From Streptomyces hygroscopicus subsp. hygroscopicus (lineage in GTDB: Bacteria > Actinomycetota > Actinomycetes > Streptomycetales > Streptomycetaceae): a DNA stretch of 49,627 bases. Both the position numbers and the translations under genes were made by a program. Within the stretch, counting starts at the first letter, position 1. The number at the start of each line of letters is the position of its first letter. Below, one piece after another: positions 1-9,119 of the stretch. Below the pieces are notes generated by a model that saw only the letters and a program-made list of their open reading frames with translations, was not told the origin of the DNA and did not search any database. The DNA lies in the NCBI RefSeq assembly GCF_001553455.1, contig NZ_BBOX01000195.1, forward strand, positions 1-49,627. The letters run 5' to 3'.

Positions 1-374
1 CCCGCCCCGCCCGACCTGGCCCGTCCCGGTCCCGCGGACGGCCGGGGCCCCGGCCCCCGAAGCCGGGGGGGTAAGGCGGGGGGTAAGGCCGGGGCGGGAG
101 GGAAACGCCCGGCGTCCTCCCCTCGCGCGGCGGGCCGGCGTCCGGCGGGCTGTCGCCGCCATCGCCTCGTCGACCGGGCCCGCGGCTCCCGGGTTTCCTC
201 ACCCCGGGCTCCAGCGGTAGCCGACCGCCCGCTCCCCATCCCCGCCCGGGGCGGCCACCGCGCCCAAGTGGGCGATCGATCCGGGCGGCGGCCCGGCCGA
301 TGGCGTACGCCTCGCGGCGGCACCGGCATGACCGGGGTCGACCGGGGGCCCGGATTCCGTGCGGGAACGGGCCG
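1..374. other. Left-edge stretch with no gene called
   Basis: This is extremely GC-rich sequence with runs of G and C and two close copies of a GGGGTAAGGC-like string near 68-95. Open frames exist on both strands, but they are out of phase with the dehydrogenase that follows and lack family resemblance. The 3' end of a gene from beyond the window could lie at the far left, but nothing supports one. Confidence 0.4.
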
Positions 375-1439
375 TCAGCTCCCGGCCCGGGGCGGGCGGT
401 GCGGTTCGATGACCGTGACCCCGCCCCTGGCCCCCGACGCCATCGTGGACAGCGCCTCCGGAACCTCGTCGAGCCCGATGACGTCGGTGACCAGCAGATC
501 CGGCCGCAGCGAACCGGCCTCGACCATGTCCATCATCGGACCGTAGGCGTGGGCGGCCATGCCGTGGCTGCCCAGCAGCCGCAGCTCCAGGGCGATCACC
601 CGGTCCATCGGGACCATGGGGGTCCCGGCGGACGGCGGCAGCAGTCCGACCTGGACGTGGCGGCCGTGGCGGCGCAGGCTCTTGACGGACGCCGCGCAGG
701 TCCGCGGCGAGCCCAGCGCGTCGAGCGAGACATGGGCGCCGCCGCCCGTCGCGTCCGCGACCGCCTCCGCCACCGAGCCCAGCGTGGACGCCGCGTCCAC
801 GCACACCGCCGCGCCGAACCGGGCGGCCAGGGCGAGCGCCCGCGGTGAGATGTCCACCGCCACCACCCGGGCCCCGGCCGCCGCCGCGATCATCACGGCC
901 GACAGCCCCACCCCGCCGCAGCCGTGCACCGCGACCCACTCGCCCGGGGCGACCCGGCCCACGGAGACGACGGCGCGGAAGGCGGTCGCGAAGCGGCAGC
1001 CCAGGCCGGCGGCCGTGGTGAACGACAGCTCGTTCCGTATCCCGACCAGGTTCACATCGGCGTTCTCGATCCCGACGTACTCGGCGAACGAGCCCCAGTG
1101 GGTGAACCCCGGCTGGGTCTGCCGCTCGCACACCTGCTGGGCGCCCTCCGCACAGGCGGGGCAGCGCCCGCAGGCGCAGACGAACGGCACGGTCACCCGC
1201 TGCCCCGGCCGCCAGTTGAGGACGTCGGAGCCGACCTCCTCGAGCACCCCGGCCAGCTCGTGGCCGGGTACGTGCGGCAGCCGGATGTCCGGGTCGTGCC
1301 CCATCCAGCCGTGCCAGTCGCTGCGGCACAGCCCGGTCGCCTCGACCCGGATCACCGCGCCGCGCGGGGAGGGAGCGGGGTCCTGGACGCTCCGGACCTC
1401 GGGCCGGCGCCCGAAGTCGTCGAACACCACAGCACGCAT
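375..1439 (-). CDS. Zinc-dependent alcohol dehydrogenase (MDR family)
   Basis: The 354-residue protein is a medium-chain NAD(P)-dependent dehydrogenase, expected to oxidise an alcohol or reduce an aldehyde in the cytoplasm; the substrate is unknown. The N-terminal GroES-like domain carries the catalytic zinc ligands Cys38, His60-Glu61 (GHE) and Cys148. Cys90, Cys93, Cys96 and Cys104 form the structural zinc lobe. The Rossmann domain follows with an HGCGGVG dinucleotide-binding turn near residue 170. Length is normal for the family. The start is the ATG that begins [10 protein letters not shown]; the frame stays open further upstream, but that part is low-complexity and falls in a repeat array. 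The gene is transcribed away from the window edge, downstream of an SDR gene on the same strand but separated by about 300 bp. The family call is firm; the substrate is not known. Confidence 0.9.
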   Translation of the reverse strand: MRAVVFDDFGRRPEVRSVQDPAPSPRGAVIRVEATGLCRSDWHGWMGHDPDIRLPHVPGHELAGVLEEVGSDVLNWRPGQRVTVPFVCACGRCPACAEGAQQVCERQTQPGFTHWGSFAEYVGIENADVNLVGIRNELSFTTAAGLGCRFATAFRAVVSVGRVAPGEWVAVHGCGGVGLSAVMIAAAAGARVVAVDISPRALALAARFGAAVCVDAASTLGSVAEAVADATGGGAHVSLDALGSPRTCAASVKSLRRHGRHVQVGLLPPSAGTPMVPMDRVIALELRLLGSHGMAAHAYGPMMDMVEAGSLRPDLLVTDVIGLDEVPEALSTMASGARGGVTVIEPHRPPRAGS

Positions 1440-1544
1440 GGACCCGCTCCCTCGCTCGAACACACCCCCCTTGGCCCGCACGTCCGGGCGGGCCCTAGAA
1501 CCTACACCAGAACCGGCCGGTATCAGCCCGCGCGGAGGGCACCC

Positions 1545-1695
1545 ACCGACGGTGGTTCCGCGTCCCGGCTGTGCCAGAGGAGGGTGGTTCTGCGTCTCGG
1601 CCCTGCCTCGCGAGGGTGGTTGTGCGTCTCGGCCGGTGCCCGACGAGGGCGGTTCTGGGCCTCGGCTGGTGCCGCGCGACGGCGGCCCCGTGGGC
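1545..1695. repeat. Degenerate tandem repeat, period 32-33 bp
   Basis: About four copies of a unit containing GGTGGTTCTGCGTCTCGG begin at 1551, 1583, 1615 and 1648, so the spacing is 32, 32 and 33 bp. The array fills most of the gap between the dehydrogenase and the SDR gene. A period that is not a constant multiple of three argues against coding use. No promoter or terminator is recognisable in it. Confidence 0.7.
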
Positions 1696-1738
1696 AGCCG
1701 GTGTGCCCGCGTGCACCGCCCGCGCACCGGGCACGGCG

Positions 1739-2530
1739 CTATCGCTTGTCGCGCTGTCCCTCGGCGAGCTGACGGGACGTCGTGGCGGCGCCCGCACCGC
1801 GCTGGGCCCGCTCGGCCAGGCTCGGGAACAGCCCGCCGAGGGCGCTGCCCAGCCGCAGCTCCAGCGGGGCCACGTTCACCTCGGCCCGGTTGCGCTCGAT
1901 CGCCCGGACGGTCGCGGCCGCCACCCGCCGGCTGGAGATCGTGCGGACCCCGGCGGGGGTGGACGCGCCCGATTCGGCGAACATCCCCGCGTCGCCTACG
2001 AATCCGGGCTGCACCAGCGAGACCCCCACCCCGGTGCCGTGCAGGTCCTGTCGCAGCCCGAGGGTGAAACCGCGCAGCCCGAACTTGGCCGCGTTGTAGA
2101 GCGCGGCGCCGGGGGAGGCCGTACGGCCGGACAGCGAGCCGATCATCACCAGGTGGCCGGACCCCGACTCCACCATGCGCGGTGCCATCAGCCGGGACAG
2201 CAGCATCGGTGCGCGCAGATTGACGTCCACGGCGCGGTCCAGCTCCTCGGGCCGGTAGTCCAGGACCGGGCCGCTGGAGGGCAGCGCGGCGTTGGCGATG
2301 AGGATCCGGGCCTCCGCCGCCTCCTCCACCAGGCGTTCCAGATCGGACCGTTCGGCCAGATCGGCGACGATCGCCCGGCCGCCCAGCCGCTCGGCCAGCG
2401 GCCGCAGCACCTCCTCACGGCGCCCGGTGAGCAGCAGCTTGGCGCCCTTGGCGGCGAGCGCGCGGGCCAGTGTCTGCCCGATGCCGCCGGTGGCCCCGGT
2501 GAGCAGGACGGTGGTGCCGCCGATCCGCAT
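1739..2530 (-). CDS. Short-chain dehydrogenase/reductase (SDR)
   Basis: The 263-residue classical SDR shows the cofactor motif TGATGGIG at residues 11-18, NAA at 80-82, Ser132 and the Tyr145-x3-Lys149 catalytic pair (YNAAK). It is expected to be a soluble NAD(P)-dependent oxidoreductase of unknown substrate. The ATG at 2530 is preceded by GGAGGAG at good spacing, which decides the start over an in-frame upstream extension. The C-terminal 40 residues are Arg/Ala-rich and probably not part of the fold. It lies between the amidohydrolase/ligase pair and the alcohol dehydrogenase on the same strand, but gaps of about 300 bp filled with repeats on both sides weaken the case for one operon. Confidence 0.9.
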   Translation of the reverse strand: MRIGGTTVLLTGATGGIGQTLARALAAKGAKLLLTGRREEVLRPLAERLGGRAIVADLAERSDLERLVEEAAEARILIANAALPSSGPVLDYRPEELDRAVDVNLRAPMLLSRLMAPRMVESGSGHLVMIGSLSGRTASPGAALYNAAKFGLRGFTLGLRQDLHGTGVGVSLVQPGFVGDAGMFAESGASTPAGVRTISSRRVAAATVRAIERNRAEVNVAPLELRLGSALGGLFPSLAERAQRGAGAATTSRQLAEGQRDKR

Positions 2531-2737
2531 GCGATCTCCTCCGGTTACGGTCGAGTACGTTCCGGGCACGGTACTGCGGACGCGCTCCGCCCCGGGCACG
2601 GCCCCCGCCCCCGCGCCGCACGCGACGGCCCGCGGCGGCCCGCGGCGGTGTGTCGCCCGGCCCTCCTGCCGACTGCCGCGTTCCGGGCCGCCGCCTGCCG
2701 GGCTCGCGCGGGCCGCCGCCCAGCCGCCCAGCCGTCC

Positions 2738-2815
2738 ACGGCGTCCACGGCGTCTGCGGCGTCTGCGGCGTCCACGGTGTCTGCGGCGTCCACGGTGTCT
2801 GCGGCGTCTGCGGAC
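2738..2815. repeat. 9/18-bp tandem repeat (GTCTGCGGC / GTCCACGGY)
   Basis: This is a run of about eight 9-bp units alternating between GTCTGCGGC and GTCCACGGC or GTCCACGGT. It ends only a few bases from the stop codon of the amidohydrolase gene. It is the most regular short array in the first 10 kb. The 9-bp period is compatible with coding, but no plausible start or family supports a gene. Confidence 0.75.
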
Positions 2816-2820
2816 GGGGC

Positions 2821-3990
2821 CTAACGGTCGCGGGGGGCCGGGCCGCCCAGGCCGTAGACGCGGCGGGCGTTGTCCGCGCCCAGCTGCGCCGCCACGCGGC
2901 GGGCGTCACGGCGCGACCAGGCGCCCTCCGCGACCCAGTGGGTCAGCAGCCCGGCCAGCGCCTCCCGGAACAGCCGCGCCCCCACCACGTACAGCTCGGG
3001 CAGTCCGTAGGCGTCGGTCGAGAAGAGCACCTTGCCGAACGGGGCCAGCTCCAGCACCTCGGCCAGCACGGCCCCGGCGCGCGCCCCGGTGTGCGACAGG
3101 GCCAGCCCCACATCGGCGTAGACGTGCGGGAAGACGGCAGCCAGATACGCGGCGCCACGGTGGTACGGATAGCCGTGCAGCAGGATCAGCGTGCAGCCCG
3201 TGGGGCGCACGGCGCGGATGAAGTCGGTGAGCGCGAGCGGATCGCAGCGGTCCAGCCGCAGATCGGGGTCGCCGAATCCGGTGTGCAGCTGCAGCGGCAG
3301 CCCGGTGTACGCCGCCGACCACAGCAGATGGCGCAGCAGAACGGGGTCGGTGACCCGGGCGGCGGCGGTGCCGCCCTGCCCGCGCCGGGTGAGCCAGCGC
3401 TCGGCGGCGGCGTGGACGGCGCCGGGGCCCGGCGGATCGGGCTCGAAGTCCAGGCCGTAGCGGTAGGCGGCCACCGACTTGAAACCGGACGCGGTACGGG
3501 CCGCCTCCCGGATCCCGTCCGACACCCCGGCCAGGAAGTCGTCGGCGGTCAGCGAGGTGTCGGCGACCCGCTCCGCGAGCTGCTCCAGACGCACGATCTC
3601 ATGGGCGGTGCCGCCGGCCGCGACGGCCAGCTCCTGGGGGGTGGTCAGATTGCCCGGCAGCCCGGTGTCCACCAGGAACTCGGTGATCCCGGTGGCGCTC
3701 AGCAGCCGCCGGGTCACCTCCCGCGCGCCCAGCTCGCGCCGCCGGGCGAGGTAGGGGGCGGGCGGGCAGTGCGGTTCGAGCCCCAGCAGCGGCGGGCACC
3801 AGCGGCGCACCGCGAACCCCAGCTGGCTGTCGAAGTAGGTGGTGCCGAGCGCGGCGGGGGCATCGGATTCGGTCAGGAACGCCTCGAACGCGGCCGAGCC
3901 CAGCTCGGAGCGGACCACCCCGTGGCAGTGGTGGTCCACCAGGGGCGGCAGCGGCGGCTCGGTCGGATCCGTCTGCTCGGCGGCCTCCAT
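2821..3990 (-). CDS. Amidohydrolase-family metal-dependent hydrolase (FluG N-domain-like)
   Basis: The 389-residue TIM-barrel hydrolase has DHHCHG at residues 19-24 giving the metal-binding HxH (His21, His23), a central HTGFGDPD segment, LLHGYPYH, and a late FSTDAYG segment that supplies the typical catalytic Asp. It should cleave or rearrange an amide or carboxylate bond in the cytoplasm; the substrate is unknown. The ATG at 3990 lies two bases beyond the stop of the glutamine-synthetase-like gene upstream, so the two are translationally coupled. In fungal FluG and some bacterial proteins, an amidohydrolase domain of this kind is fused to a glutamine synthetase domain, which supports a joint role in making or breaking a gamma-glutamyl or related amide. 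The family is firm; the reaction is inferred. Confidence 0.85.
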   Translation of the reverse strand: MEAAEQTDPTEPPLPPLVDHHCHGVVRSELGSAAFEAFLTESDAPAALGTTYFDSQLGFAVRRWCPPLLGLEPHCPPAPYLARRRELGAREVTRRLLSATGITEFLVDTGLPGNLTTPQELAVAAGGTAHEIVRLEQLAERVADTSLTADDFLAGVSDGIREAARTASGFKSVAAYRYGLDFEPDPPGPGAVHAAAERWLTRRGQGGTAAARVTDPVLLRHLLWSAAYTGLPLQLHTGFGDPDLRLDRCDPLALTDFIRAVRPTGCTLILLHGYPYHRGAAYLAAVFPHVYADVGLALSHTGARAGAVLAEVLELAPFGKVLFSTDAYGLPELYVVGARLFREALAGLLTHWVAEGAWSRRDARRVAAQLGADNARRVYGLGGPAPRDR

Positions 3991-3992
3991 CG

Positions 3993-5351
3993 TCAGTACC
4001 GCCCCCGGGTCGCGACGGCGATCTCCTGTGGCGACGCCTTCTCGAACAGGGCGGCCTCCGCCCGGCGCACCGCGGCGATGGACTCGAAGAGCGGATCGCC
4101 CAGCGCCTCGCGCAGCACCGTCGCGTCCTCGAAGTGCTCCAGCGCCGTCAGCAGCGAGGTGGGCAGCCGCCGTTCGCGCCCCTCGACCGCGGGATCGCCG
4201 GAGACGGGTGGGGGCAGGGTGAGCCCGGAGTCCAGCCCGCCCAGGCCCGCGGCGATGACCGCCCCCACCACCAGATAGGGGTTGGCCGCCGGGTCCACGC
4301 ACTTGACCTCGGCGTTGGCCGCCCCGAGGTCGTCCGGTGCGCCGGTGATGAAGCGCACCGCGGCCTCGCGGTTCTCCAGCCCCCAGCACTGGTACGCCCC
4401 GGCCCAGCGGGAGGGTTCCAGCCGCAGATAGCTCGCGGGGGAGGGGGCGGTGACGGCGAGCAGGGCGGGCAGGGTGCGCAGCACCCCGGCGAGGAACGCC
4501 TCGGCCGTCGCGGTCATGCCGTGCGGCCCGTCGCCGTCCCGGCACAGATCGCGGTCCCCCTGCCACAGGCTCAGATGGAGGTGGGCGCCGTTCCCGACCC
4601 GGCCCGCCTCCACCACCGGGCCGAACACCGGGTTGAGCCCGGCACGTGCGGAGCAGGCCCGGATCGTCTCCCGCGCCAGCACGGCGAGATCGGCGGCGCC
4701 GACCGGATCCGCGGGCGCCAGGGACACCTCGAACTGCCCGGGGGAGTACTCCGGATGGAGCTGGTGGACCTCGGTGTGCTGCGCGTCCAGCGCGCCCAGC
4801 AGCTCGGCGAGGTAGTCGGAGAGGCCGGCCACGCGCGCCATGCCGTACGCGGGGCCCGTAGTGGGGTAGCGCGGGGGGTCCTGGTCCGGATCGCCCGTGG
4901 TGACGGCCCACTCGGTCTCGAACCCCATGCGTACGGTCAGGCCCCGCTCCCGGGCCCGCTCGGTCATCCGCCGGGCGAACAGCCGCTGGCAGACGGGGTG
5001 CGCCCGGCCGCTCTGGTCGTACCGGTCGACCGGGGCCCAGGCCCAGCCGTGCTGCGCGGCCAGCGGGGTGAGCCGGTTCAGGTCGGGGAAGAGCCGCAGG
5101 TCCCCGTCGGGGCCGCCGACGTGGCGGCTGGCGGTCATGGAGTCGTCCACGAGATAGACGTCGAAGACGGGGGACATGCCGACCCCGCGCCGCGCGGCCT
5201 GCGGCAGCCGCGCGGTGGGCACGGACTTCACCCGGGTCAGACCGGCGTTGTCCACCCAGGTCAGGGCGATGCCCCGGATGCCGTTCGCGGTGAGCCGCTC
5301 GGCTTCCTGCCGCGCCCGTGCGTATGCCTGCTCGCGATCGACGGTCCCCAT
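3993..5351 (-). CDS. Glutamine synthetase-like gamma-glutamyl ligase
   Basis: The 452-residue protein has the glutamine synthetase fold: an N-terminal beta-grasp region (ALTWVDNAGLTRVKSVP), the catalytic GFETEW motif near residue 145, SPGQFEVSLAP, NGAHLHLSLW, the Arg-rich GLENREAAVRFI segment and DPAANPYLVVGAVIAAG near the end. GS-like enzymes of Streptomyces outside true GlnA/GlnII ligate glutamate to polyamines or ethanolamine (GlnA3 and GlnA4), so ATP-dependent gamma-glutamylation of an amine is more likely than bulk glutamine synthesis; that is inference. The ATG at 5351 follows GAGGAGG. It heads a two-gene unit with the amidohydrolase. The 827-bp gap upstream holds a CCTTGT/ACAAGG inverted repeat that could be an operator. 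Confidence 0.88.
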   Translation of the reverse strand: MGTVDREQAYARARQEAERLTANGIRGIALTWVDNAGLTRVKSVPTARLPQAARRGVGMSPVFDVYLVDDSMTASRHVGGPDGDLRLFPDLNRLTPLAAQHGWAWAPVDRYDQSGRAHPVCQRLFARRMTERARERGLTVRMGFETEWAVTTGDPDQDPPRYPTTGPAYGMARVAGLSDYLAELLGALDAQHTEVHQLHPEYSPGQFEVSLAPADPVGAADLAVLARETIRACSARAGLNPVFGPVVEAGRVGNGAHLHLSLWQGDRDLCRDGDGPHGMTATAEAFLAGVLRTLPALLAVTAPSPASYLRLEPSRWAGAYQCWGLENREAAVRFITGAPDDLGAANAEVKCVDPAANPYLVVGAVIAAGLGGLDSGLTLPPPVSGDPAVEGRERRLPTSLLTALEHFEDATVLREALGDPLFESIAAVRRAEAALFEKASPQEIAVATRGRY

Positions 5352-5415
5352 GGGTGCCTCCTCAGCCACGGCCTGTACGCCGAGACTATTGCCTGAGGAC
5401 GGTCTTGTGGTGACG

Positions 5416-5437
5416 CCTTGTCCCTGCTCACACAAGG
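5416..5437. promoter_or_regulatory. Inverted repeat, possible operator of the ligase operon
   Basis: CCTTGT (5416-5421) and ACAAGG (5432-5437) form perfect 6-bp arms around a 10-bp spacer, about 65 bp upstream of the glutamine synthetase-like start. The local sequence is less GC-rich than its surroundings. No regulator gene lies next to it, so the binding protein is unknown. Confidence 0.3.
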
Positions 5438-5840
5438 GGTGTGACGGTGGCTTATGCCGGTCGGAGGTTGACACGACCGGCCGGGACGTCGAGGGGGCCG
5501 GACCGCCCCGCCCGACCGCCGGGGGCGACTGGTTTCGGCCAGTCGGGCGGCCGGTGTGAGTGTCCGGGGCGTCCGGTGACGCCGTGCGTTGCCGTGCGGG
5601 ACGGCCGGGCGGCGGCGGGGGCGGCCGGACCCACCGCACCGGCGGGCTCAGATCGTTCCGCCGTTGTGCCCCGGCATGGCGCGGGCGTGGCCAGATTGTC
5701 GTGCGCATGGCGTTCGCCGCACCCTCACCGACCGGAGGAGAGACCCGGCGCACCGGGCTCATGGCCGCGCCCCCCCGGGAGCGCGGCCGAAGGCATCCGG
5801 AGGCCGCCGCTCCAGGCCCGCCTCGAACACCGTCCGCACC

Positions 5841-5930
5841 GTCCGGTTCCGTGTCGTCCGGCTTCGCGTCGCCCGGCTTCGCGTCGTCCGGTTCCGCACC
5901 GTCCGGCTCGGCACCGTCCGGCTCCGCGCC
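5841..5930. repeat. 15-bp tandem repeat (GTCCGGYTYCGCRYC)
   Basis: Copies start at 5841, 5856, 5871, 5886, 5901 and 5916 with an exact 15-bp spacing and modest base changes. All frames through it give five-residue repeats, including Arg-rich ones, but no ribosome binding site or family resemblance is present. I take it as non-coding. Confidence 0.7.
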
Positions 5931-6178
5931 GCTCCCGCCGCAGCACCACGCCCAGAGCGCGCCACCCCCTCCCCGGGCGCTCACGGACACGGGGCGCCCG
6001 CGCGGAGCGGACGCGCCACCGTGGACCGGGCGGCCACGCGCCACCGCGGGCCGGGCGGCCACGCGCACCTCGGGGCCGCGGGGGGCCGGGGCCGCCGCGG
6101 TTTGGCGCATACGCCCCGGCTTCCGTAAAGTTTCGCCGTTGTCCAGGGGAACAGGCGAACCAGAAAGCGGCAGCGGCG

Positions 6179-7657
6179 ATGACGGTGACTGACGAAGGCC
6201 GGGCCGAGCAGGCGATGGCCGGGGAGCCGGGCATCGACCCGGAGCGGCTGGCGACCTGTCTGAGCGTCCTCGCGGAGCTCGACCGGCTGCCGATCGACCA
6301 CCCCGACGCGATCACGGTCCGCCGGGCCACCTCCGGGATCTACCGCAGCGTGAAGCAGCGCAGGCGCCAGGAGCGGCGGGCCGCGAAGACCGCCCATGAC
6401 AAGGCCGTGACCGAGGCCACCGCCACCGGCGCCGCCGACCGGATCGACGACGAGACGCTGGGCCGCGCGCTCACCAGCTCCGTCACCACCCAGATCGCGG
6501 GCATCCTGGAGCGCCCCCGCTCCTGCTACGTCTGCAAGACCCGGTATGTCGAGGTCGACGCCTTCTACCACCAGCTGTGCCGCGACTGCGCCGCCGAGAA
6601 CCGGGCCCGCCGCGACGCGCGGACCGACCTCACCGGGCGCCGCGCGCTGCTCACCGGCGGCCGGGCGAAGATCGGCATGTACATCGCGCTGCGGCTGCTG
6701 CGCGACGGCGCCCACACCACCGTCACCACCCGCTTCCCGAACGATGCCATCCGCCGCTTCACGGCCATGCCGGACAGCGGGGAGTGGCTGCACCGGCTCA
6801 AGGTCGTCGGCATCGACCTGCGGGACCCCGCCCAGGTGATCGCGCTGACCGACGCGGTGAGCGCGGCCGGCCCGCTGGACATACTGATCAACAACGCCGC
6901 GCAGACCGTCCGCCGCACGCCCCAGGCGTACGCGGAGCTGATAGCGGGCGAGTCCGCGCCGCTCCCCGCCGGGGAACTGCCCGAGTCCCTGGTCCTGGGC
7001 GCCTTCGGCAGCGGCGCCCAGGCGGCCCTGCCGGCGCCGCGCGGGTCACGGGACGGCGCGCTCACCCCCCAGGACCTCACCGCCCTCGCCCTTGAACGCG
7101 GCTCCGCCTCACCGGCCCGGATCGCGGCCGGGACCGCGATCGACGCGGGCGGGCTGGTACCGGACCTGGACCCGACCAACACCTGGGTGCAGCGGGTCCA
7201 CGAGGTCGACCCGGTCGAGATGCTCGAGGTCCAGCTGTGCAACGAGACGGCGCCGTTCATCCTGGTGAGCCGGTTGCGCCCGGCGATGGCCGCCTCGCCC
7301 GCCCGGCGCAAGTACGTGGTGAACGTGTCCGCCATGGAGGGCAAGTTCGGCCGCGGCTACAAGGGCGCGGGCCATCCGCACACCAACATGGCCAAGGCCG
7401 CGCTGAACATGCTGACCCGCACCAGCGCACGGGAGATGTTCGAGACCGACGCCATCCTGATGACGAGCGTCGACACCGGATGGATCACCGACGAGCGCCC
7501 GCATCCGGACAAGATGCGGCTGGCGGCCGAGGGCTTCCACGCCCCCCTCGACCTGGTGGACGGCGCGGCACGGGTCTACGACCCGATCGTCAGGGGCGAG
7601 CGCGGTGAGGACCTCTTCGGCTGCTTCCTGAAGGACTACGCCCCGACGTCCTGGTAG
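6179..7657 (+). CDS. Zinc-ribbon/SDR fusion oxidoreductase with atypical active site
   Basis: The 492-residue protein has three parts: an alpha-helical, charged N-terminus (1-110), a treble-cysteine ribbon with Cys116-x2-Cys119 and Cys134-x2-Cys137, and a Rossmann domain starting with TGGRAKIG at 159-166 and LINNAAQ near 236-242. Ser384 sits where the catalytic Ser belongs and Lys406 where the catalytic Lys belongs, but the residue four before Lys is Thr402 (HTNMAK) rather than Tyr. A long insert rich in Ala, Gly and Pro lies between residues 255 and 335. The start is the ATG beginning MTVTDEGRAE; a ribosome site is weak. It may be a redox sensor, a nucleic-acid-associated protein or an oxidoreductase using another proton donor. 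It is a single gene, convergent with the glycosyltransferase. Confidence 0.8.
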   Translation: MTVTDEGRAEQAMAGEPGIDPERLATCLSVLAELDRLPIDHPDAITVRRATSGIYRSVKQRRRQERRAAKTAHDKAVTEATATGAADRIDDETLGRALTSSVTTQIAGILERPRSCYVCKTRYVEVDAFYHQLCRDCAAENRARRDARTDLTGRRALLTGGRAKIGMYIALRLLRDGAHTTVTTRFPNDAIRRFTAMPDSGEWLHRLKVVGIDLRDPAQVIALTDAVSAAGPLDILINNAAQTVRRTPQAYAELIAGESAPLPAGELPESLVLGAFGSGAQAALPAPRGSRDGALTPQDLTALALERGSASPARIAAGTAIDAGGLVPDLDPTNTWVQRVHEVDPVEMLEVQLCNETAPFILVSRLRPAMAASPARRKYVVNVSAMEGKFGRGYKGAGHPHTNMAKAALNMLTRTSAREMFETDAILMTSVDTGWITDERPHPDKMRLAAEGFHAPLDLVDGAARVYDPIVRGERGEDLFGCFLKDYAPTSW

Positions 7658-7681
7658 GCCGCCGGGCGGCCCGGTACGGGC

Positions 7682-8944
7682 TCATGCGCTCGCCTTCCCG
7701 CTCGCCGCCGGGGCCCGGCGGACGGGGGAGACACCGAAACGGCGGGCCAGGCGCCCCAGGCGGCGCCGGACGGTGGCCCGGCCGCGTTCCCAGGAGCGCG
7801 CGAACCGGTTCGCCTCCAGCTCCGCGAAGAGCTGGTCGTACCGCCGGGCGATCGGCGCGGGGTCGTAGGCCCGGGAGCTCTCCAGTGCGGCCGCGCCCAT
7901 CGCCCGCCGCCCCGGGGCGTCGGCGATCAGGTCCATCAGCGCGCCCGCCAGCGCCCGCTTGTCACCGGTGGGGACCAGCCGTCCGGTGACCCCGTCCCGG
8001 ATGATCTCGCCGGGGCCGAGCGGGCAGTCGGTGCTCACCACCGGCACCCCGCAGCGCATGGCCTCCACGATCGTCATCCCGAACGACTCGGCGTCCGAGG
8101 CCACCGCGACCAGCGACGCCTTCGCGAACTCCGCCTCGATGGGCGAGCGGGACCCCATCAGCTTCGCGCTCCCGGACAGGCCCAGCCGCTCGATCCGCTC
8201 CGCGAGCCGTTCCTTCTCCGCGCCCCCGCCGTAGATCCGCAGCCGCCAGTCCGGGTACTCCGCCGCGACCTCCGCGAAGGCGTCGATCAGCAGGTCGAAG
8301 CGCTTGCCGGGGACCAGCCGCCCGGCCGCCGCGATCACCGGCGCGGTGCCCTCGGAGGGGGCGACGGCCGGCTCGGGGACGCTGTTGGGTATCGCCAGGG
8401 TCCGCACCCCCGGCATCGGCATCCTCGCGCGGTAGACCGCGGCGTCCGCCTCCGTGGTGGTGACGACGGCGTCCAGCGCGCGGTAGTGCGGGGCCAGCTG
8501 GGCCCGCAGCTTCTTGCTGTGCGCCTCGTACCGCAGATGCTCCTGGGCGATGCGCAGCGCACGCCGCGGGGCGAAGCGGGAGAGATAGACATTGACCCCC
8601 GGCCGGGTGCCGATGATCACATCGGCGGCGCAGCCCCGCAGATACTCCGCGACCCTGGTGTCGATCAGCCGGTTGTACTGGTGGAAACGCTTCTCGGCGG
8701 CCGGGAAGTCCCGGCTGGCCTGGTGGAACAGCGGGTCCTCGGTGTCGCCGCCCTCCGGGCGCGTGTCCACCAGGGGGATCAGCCGGACCCGGGGGTCCAG
8801 GGCGAAGCGCGGTGTCTCGCGGTGCCGCATCATCGAGACGATCTCCACGTCATGGCGGTCCGCGAGCGCTGCGGCGAGGTTCATCGTCGTTCGGATCGTT
8901 CCGCCGATCCCGTAGGCGTTGTGCAGCAGGAATGCGATCTTCAT
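7682..8944 (-). CDS. Family 4 glycosyltransferase (GT-B fold)
   Basis: The 420-residue GT-B enzyme begins with MKIAFLLHNAYGIGGTIRT, the glycine-rich acceptor-side loop of GT4 enzymes. The nucleotide-sugar half contains AAGRLVPGKRFDLLIDAF and the ESFGMTIVEAM (E-x7-E) motif that holds the sugar donor. The last 40 residues are Arg-rich and likely disordered or membrane-associated. There is no signal peptide, so it acts in the cytoplasm or at the inner membrane face. Donor and acceptor are unknown, and no neighbouring polysaccharide genes help. The ATG at 8944 gives the conserved N-terminus. It is transcribed divergently from the two-component pair across about 175 bp. Confidence 0.9.
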   Translation of the reverse strand: MKIAFLLHNAYGIGGTIRTTMNLAAALADRHDVEIVSMMRHRETPRFALDPRVRLIPLVDTRPEGGDTEDPLFHQASRDFPAAEKRFHQYNRLIDTRVAEYLRGCAADVIIGTRPGVNVYLSRFAPRRALRIAQEHLRYEAHSKKLRAQLAPHYRALDAVVTTTEADAAVYRARMPMPGVRTLAIPNSVPEPAVAPSEGTAPVIAAAGRLVPGKRFDLLIDAFAEVAAEYPDWRLRIYGGGAEKERLAERIERLGLSGSAKLMGSRSPIEAEFAKASLVAVASDAESFGMTIVEAMRCGVPVVSTDCPLGPGEIIRDGVTGRLVPTGDKRALAGALMDLIADAPGRRAMGAAALESSRAYDPAPIARRYDQLFAELEANRFARSWERGRATVRRRLGRLARRFGVSPVRRAPAASGKASA

Positions 8945-9033
8945 GCGCTCTTTTCTCCGGCCGGTTGCGTCCCCGGGGCGGGTTTCCCCCAGGAGCTAGC
9001 CGACACCTTGTCCGGGCCCGGTAAGCCCGCCGC

Positions 9034-9069
9034 GTGAGGAAGGTGAGAGCGGGGTAAGAAGCCCCGCTC
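9034..9069. promoter_or_regulatory. GTGAG direct repeats and hairpin upstream of the two-component operon
   Basis: GTGAG occurs at 9034 and 9043 and GTAAG at 9054. The segment also contains an 8-bp inverted repeat (GAGCGGGG at 9047-9054, CCCCGCTC at 9062-9069). OmpR-family regulators bind direct repeats of this kind, so this is a candidate autoregulatory site. A -10-like CAGACT at 9108-9113 lies only six bases before the GTG start, suggesting a leaderless or nearly leaderless mRNA. Confidence 0.28.
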
Positions 9070-9119
9070 AGGACCCCCGCCCGGCACGGGCACCGCTGTG
9101 GCCTTGGCAGACTCGGGGT

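Larger units (their letters stand above)
5352..6178. other. Long divergent intergenic region
   Basis: This gap lies between the ligase gene (reverse) and the Zn-ribbon SDR gene (forward), so it should contain two divergent promoters. The only structured elements seen are an inverted repeat at 5416-5437 and a 15-bp tandem array at 5841-5930. Open frames across it give Arg/Pro/Ser low-complexity products with no start signals, so none is called as a gene. Confidence 0.5.

Noticed and set aside
5841..5930. Five-residue repeats in several frames, similar to pentapeptide-repeat proteins
   Set aside because: Only about six copies, no start signal, Arg-rich instead of the A(D/N)LxX pattern, and repeats appear in every frame because the DNA period is 15 bp.
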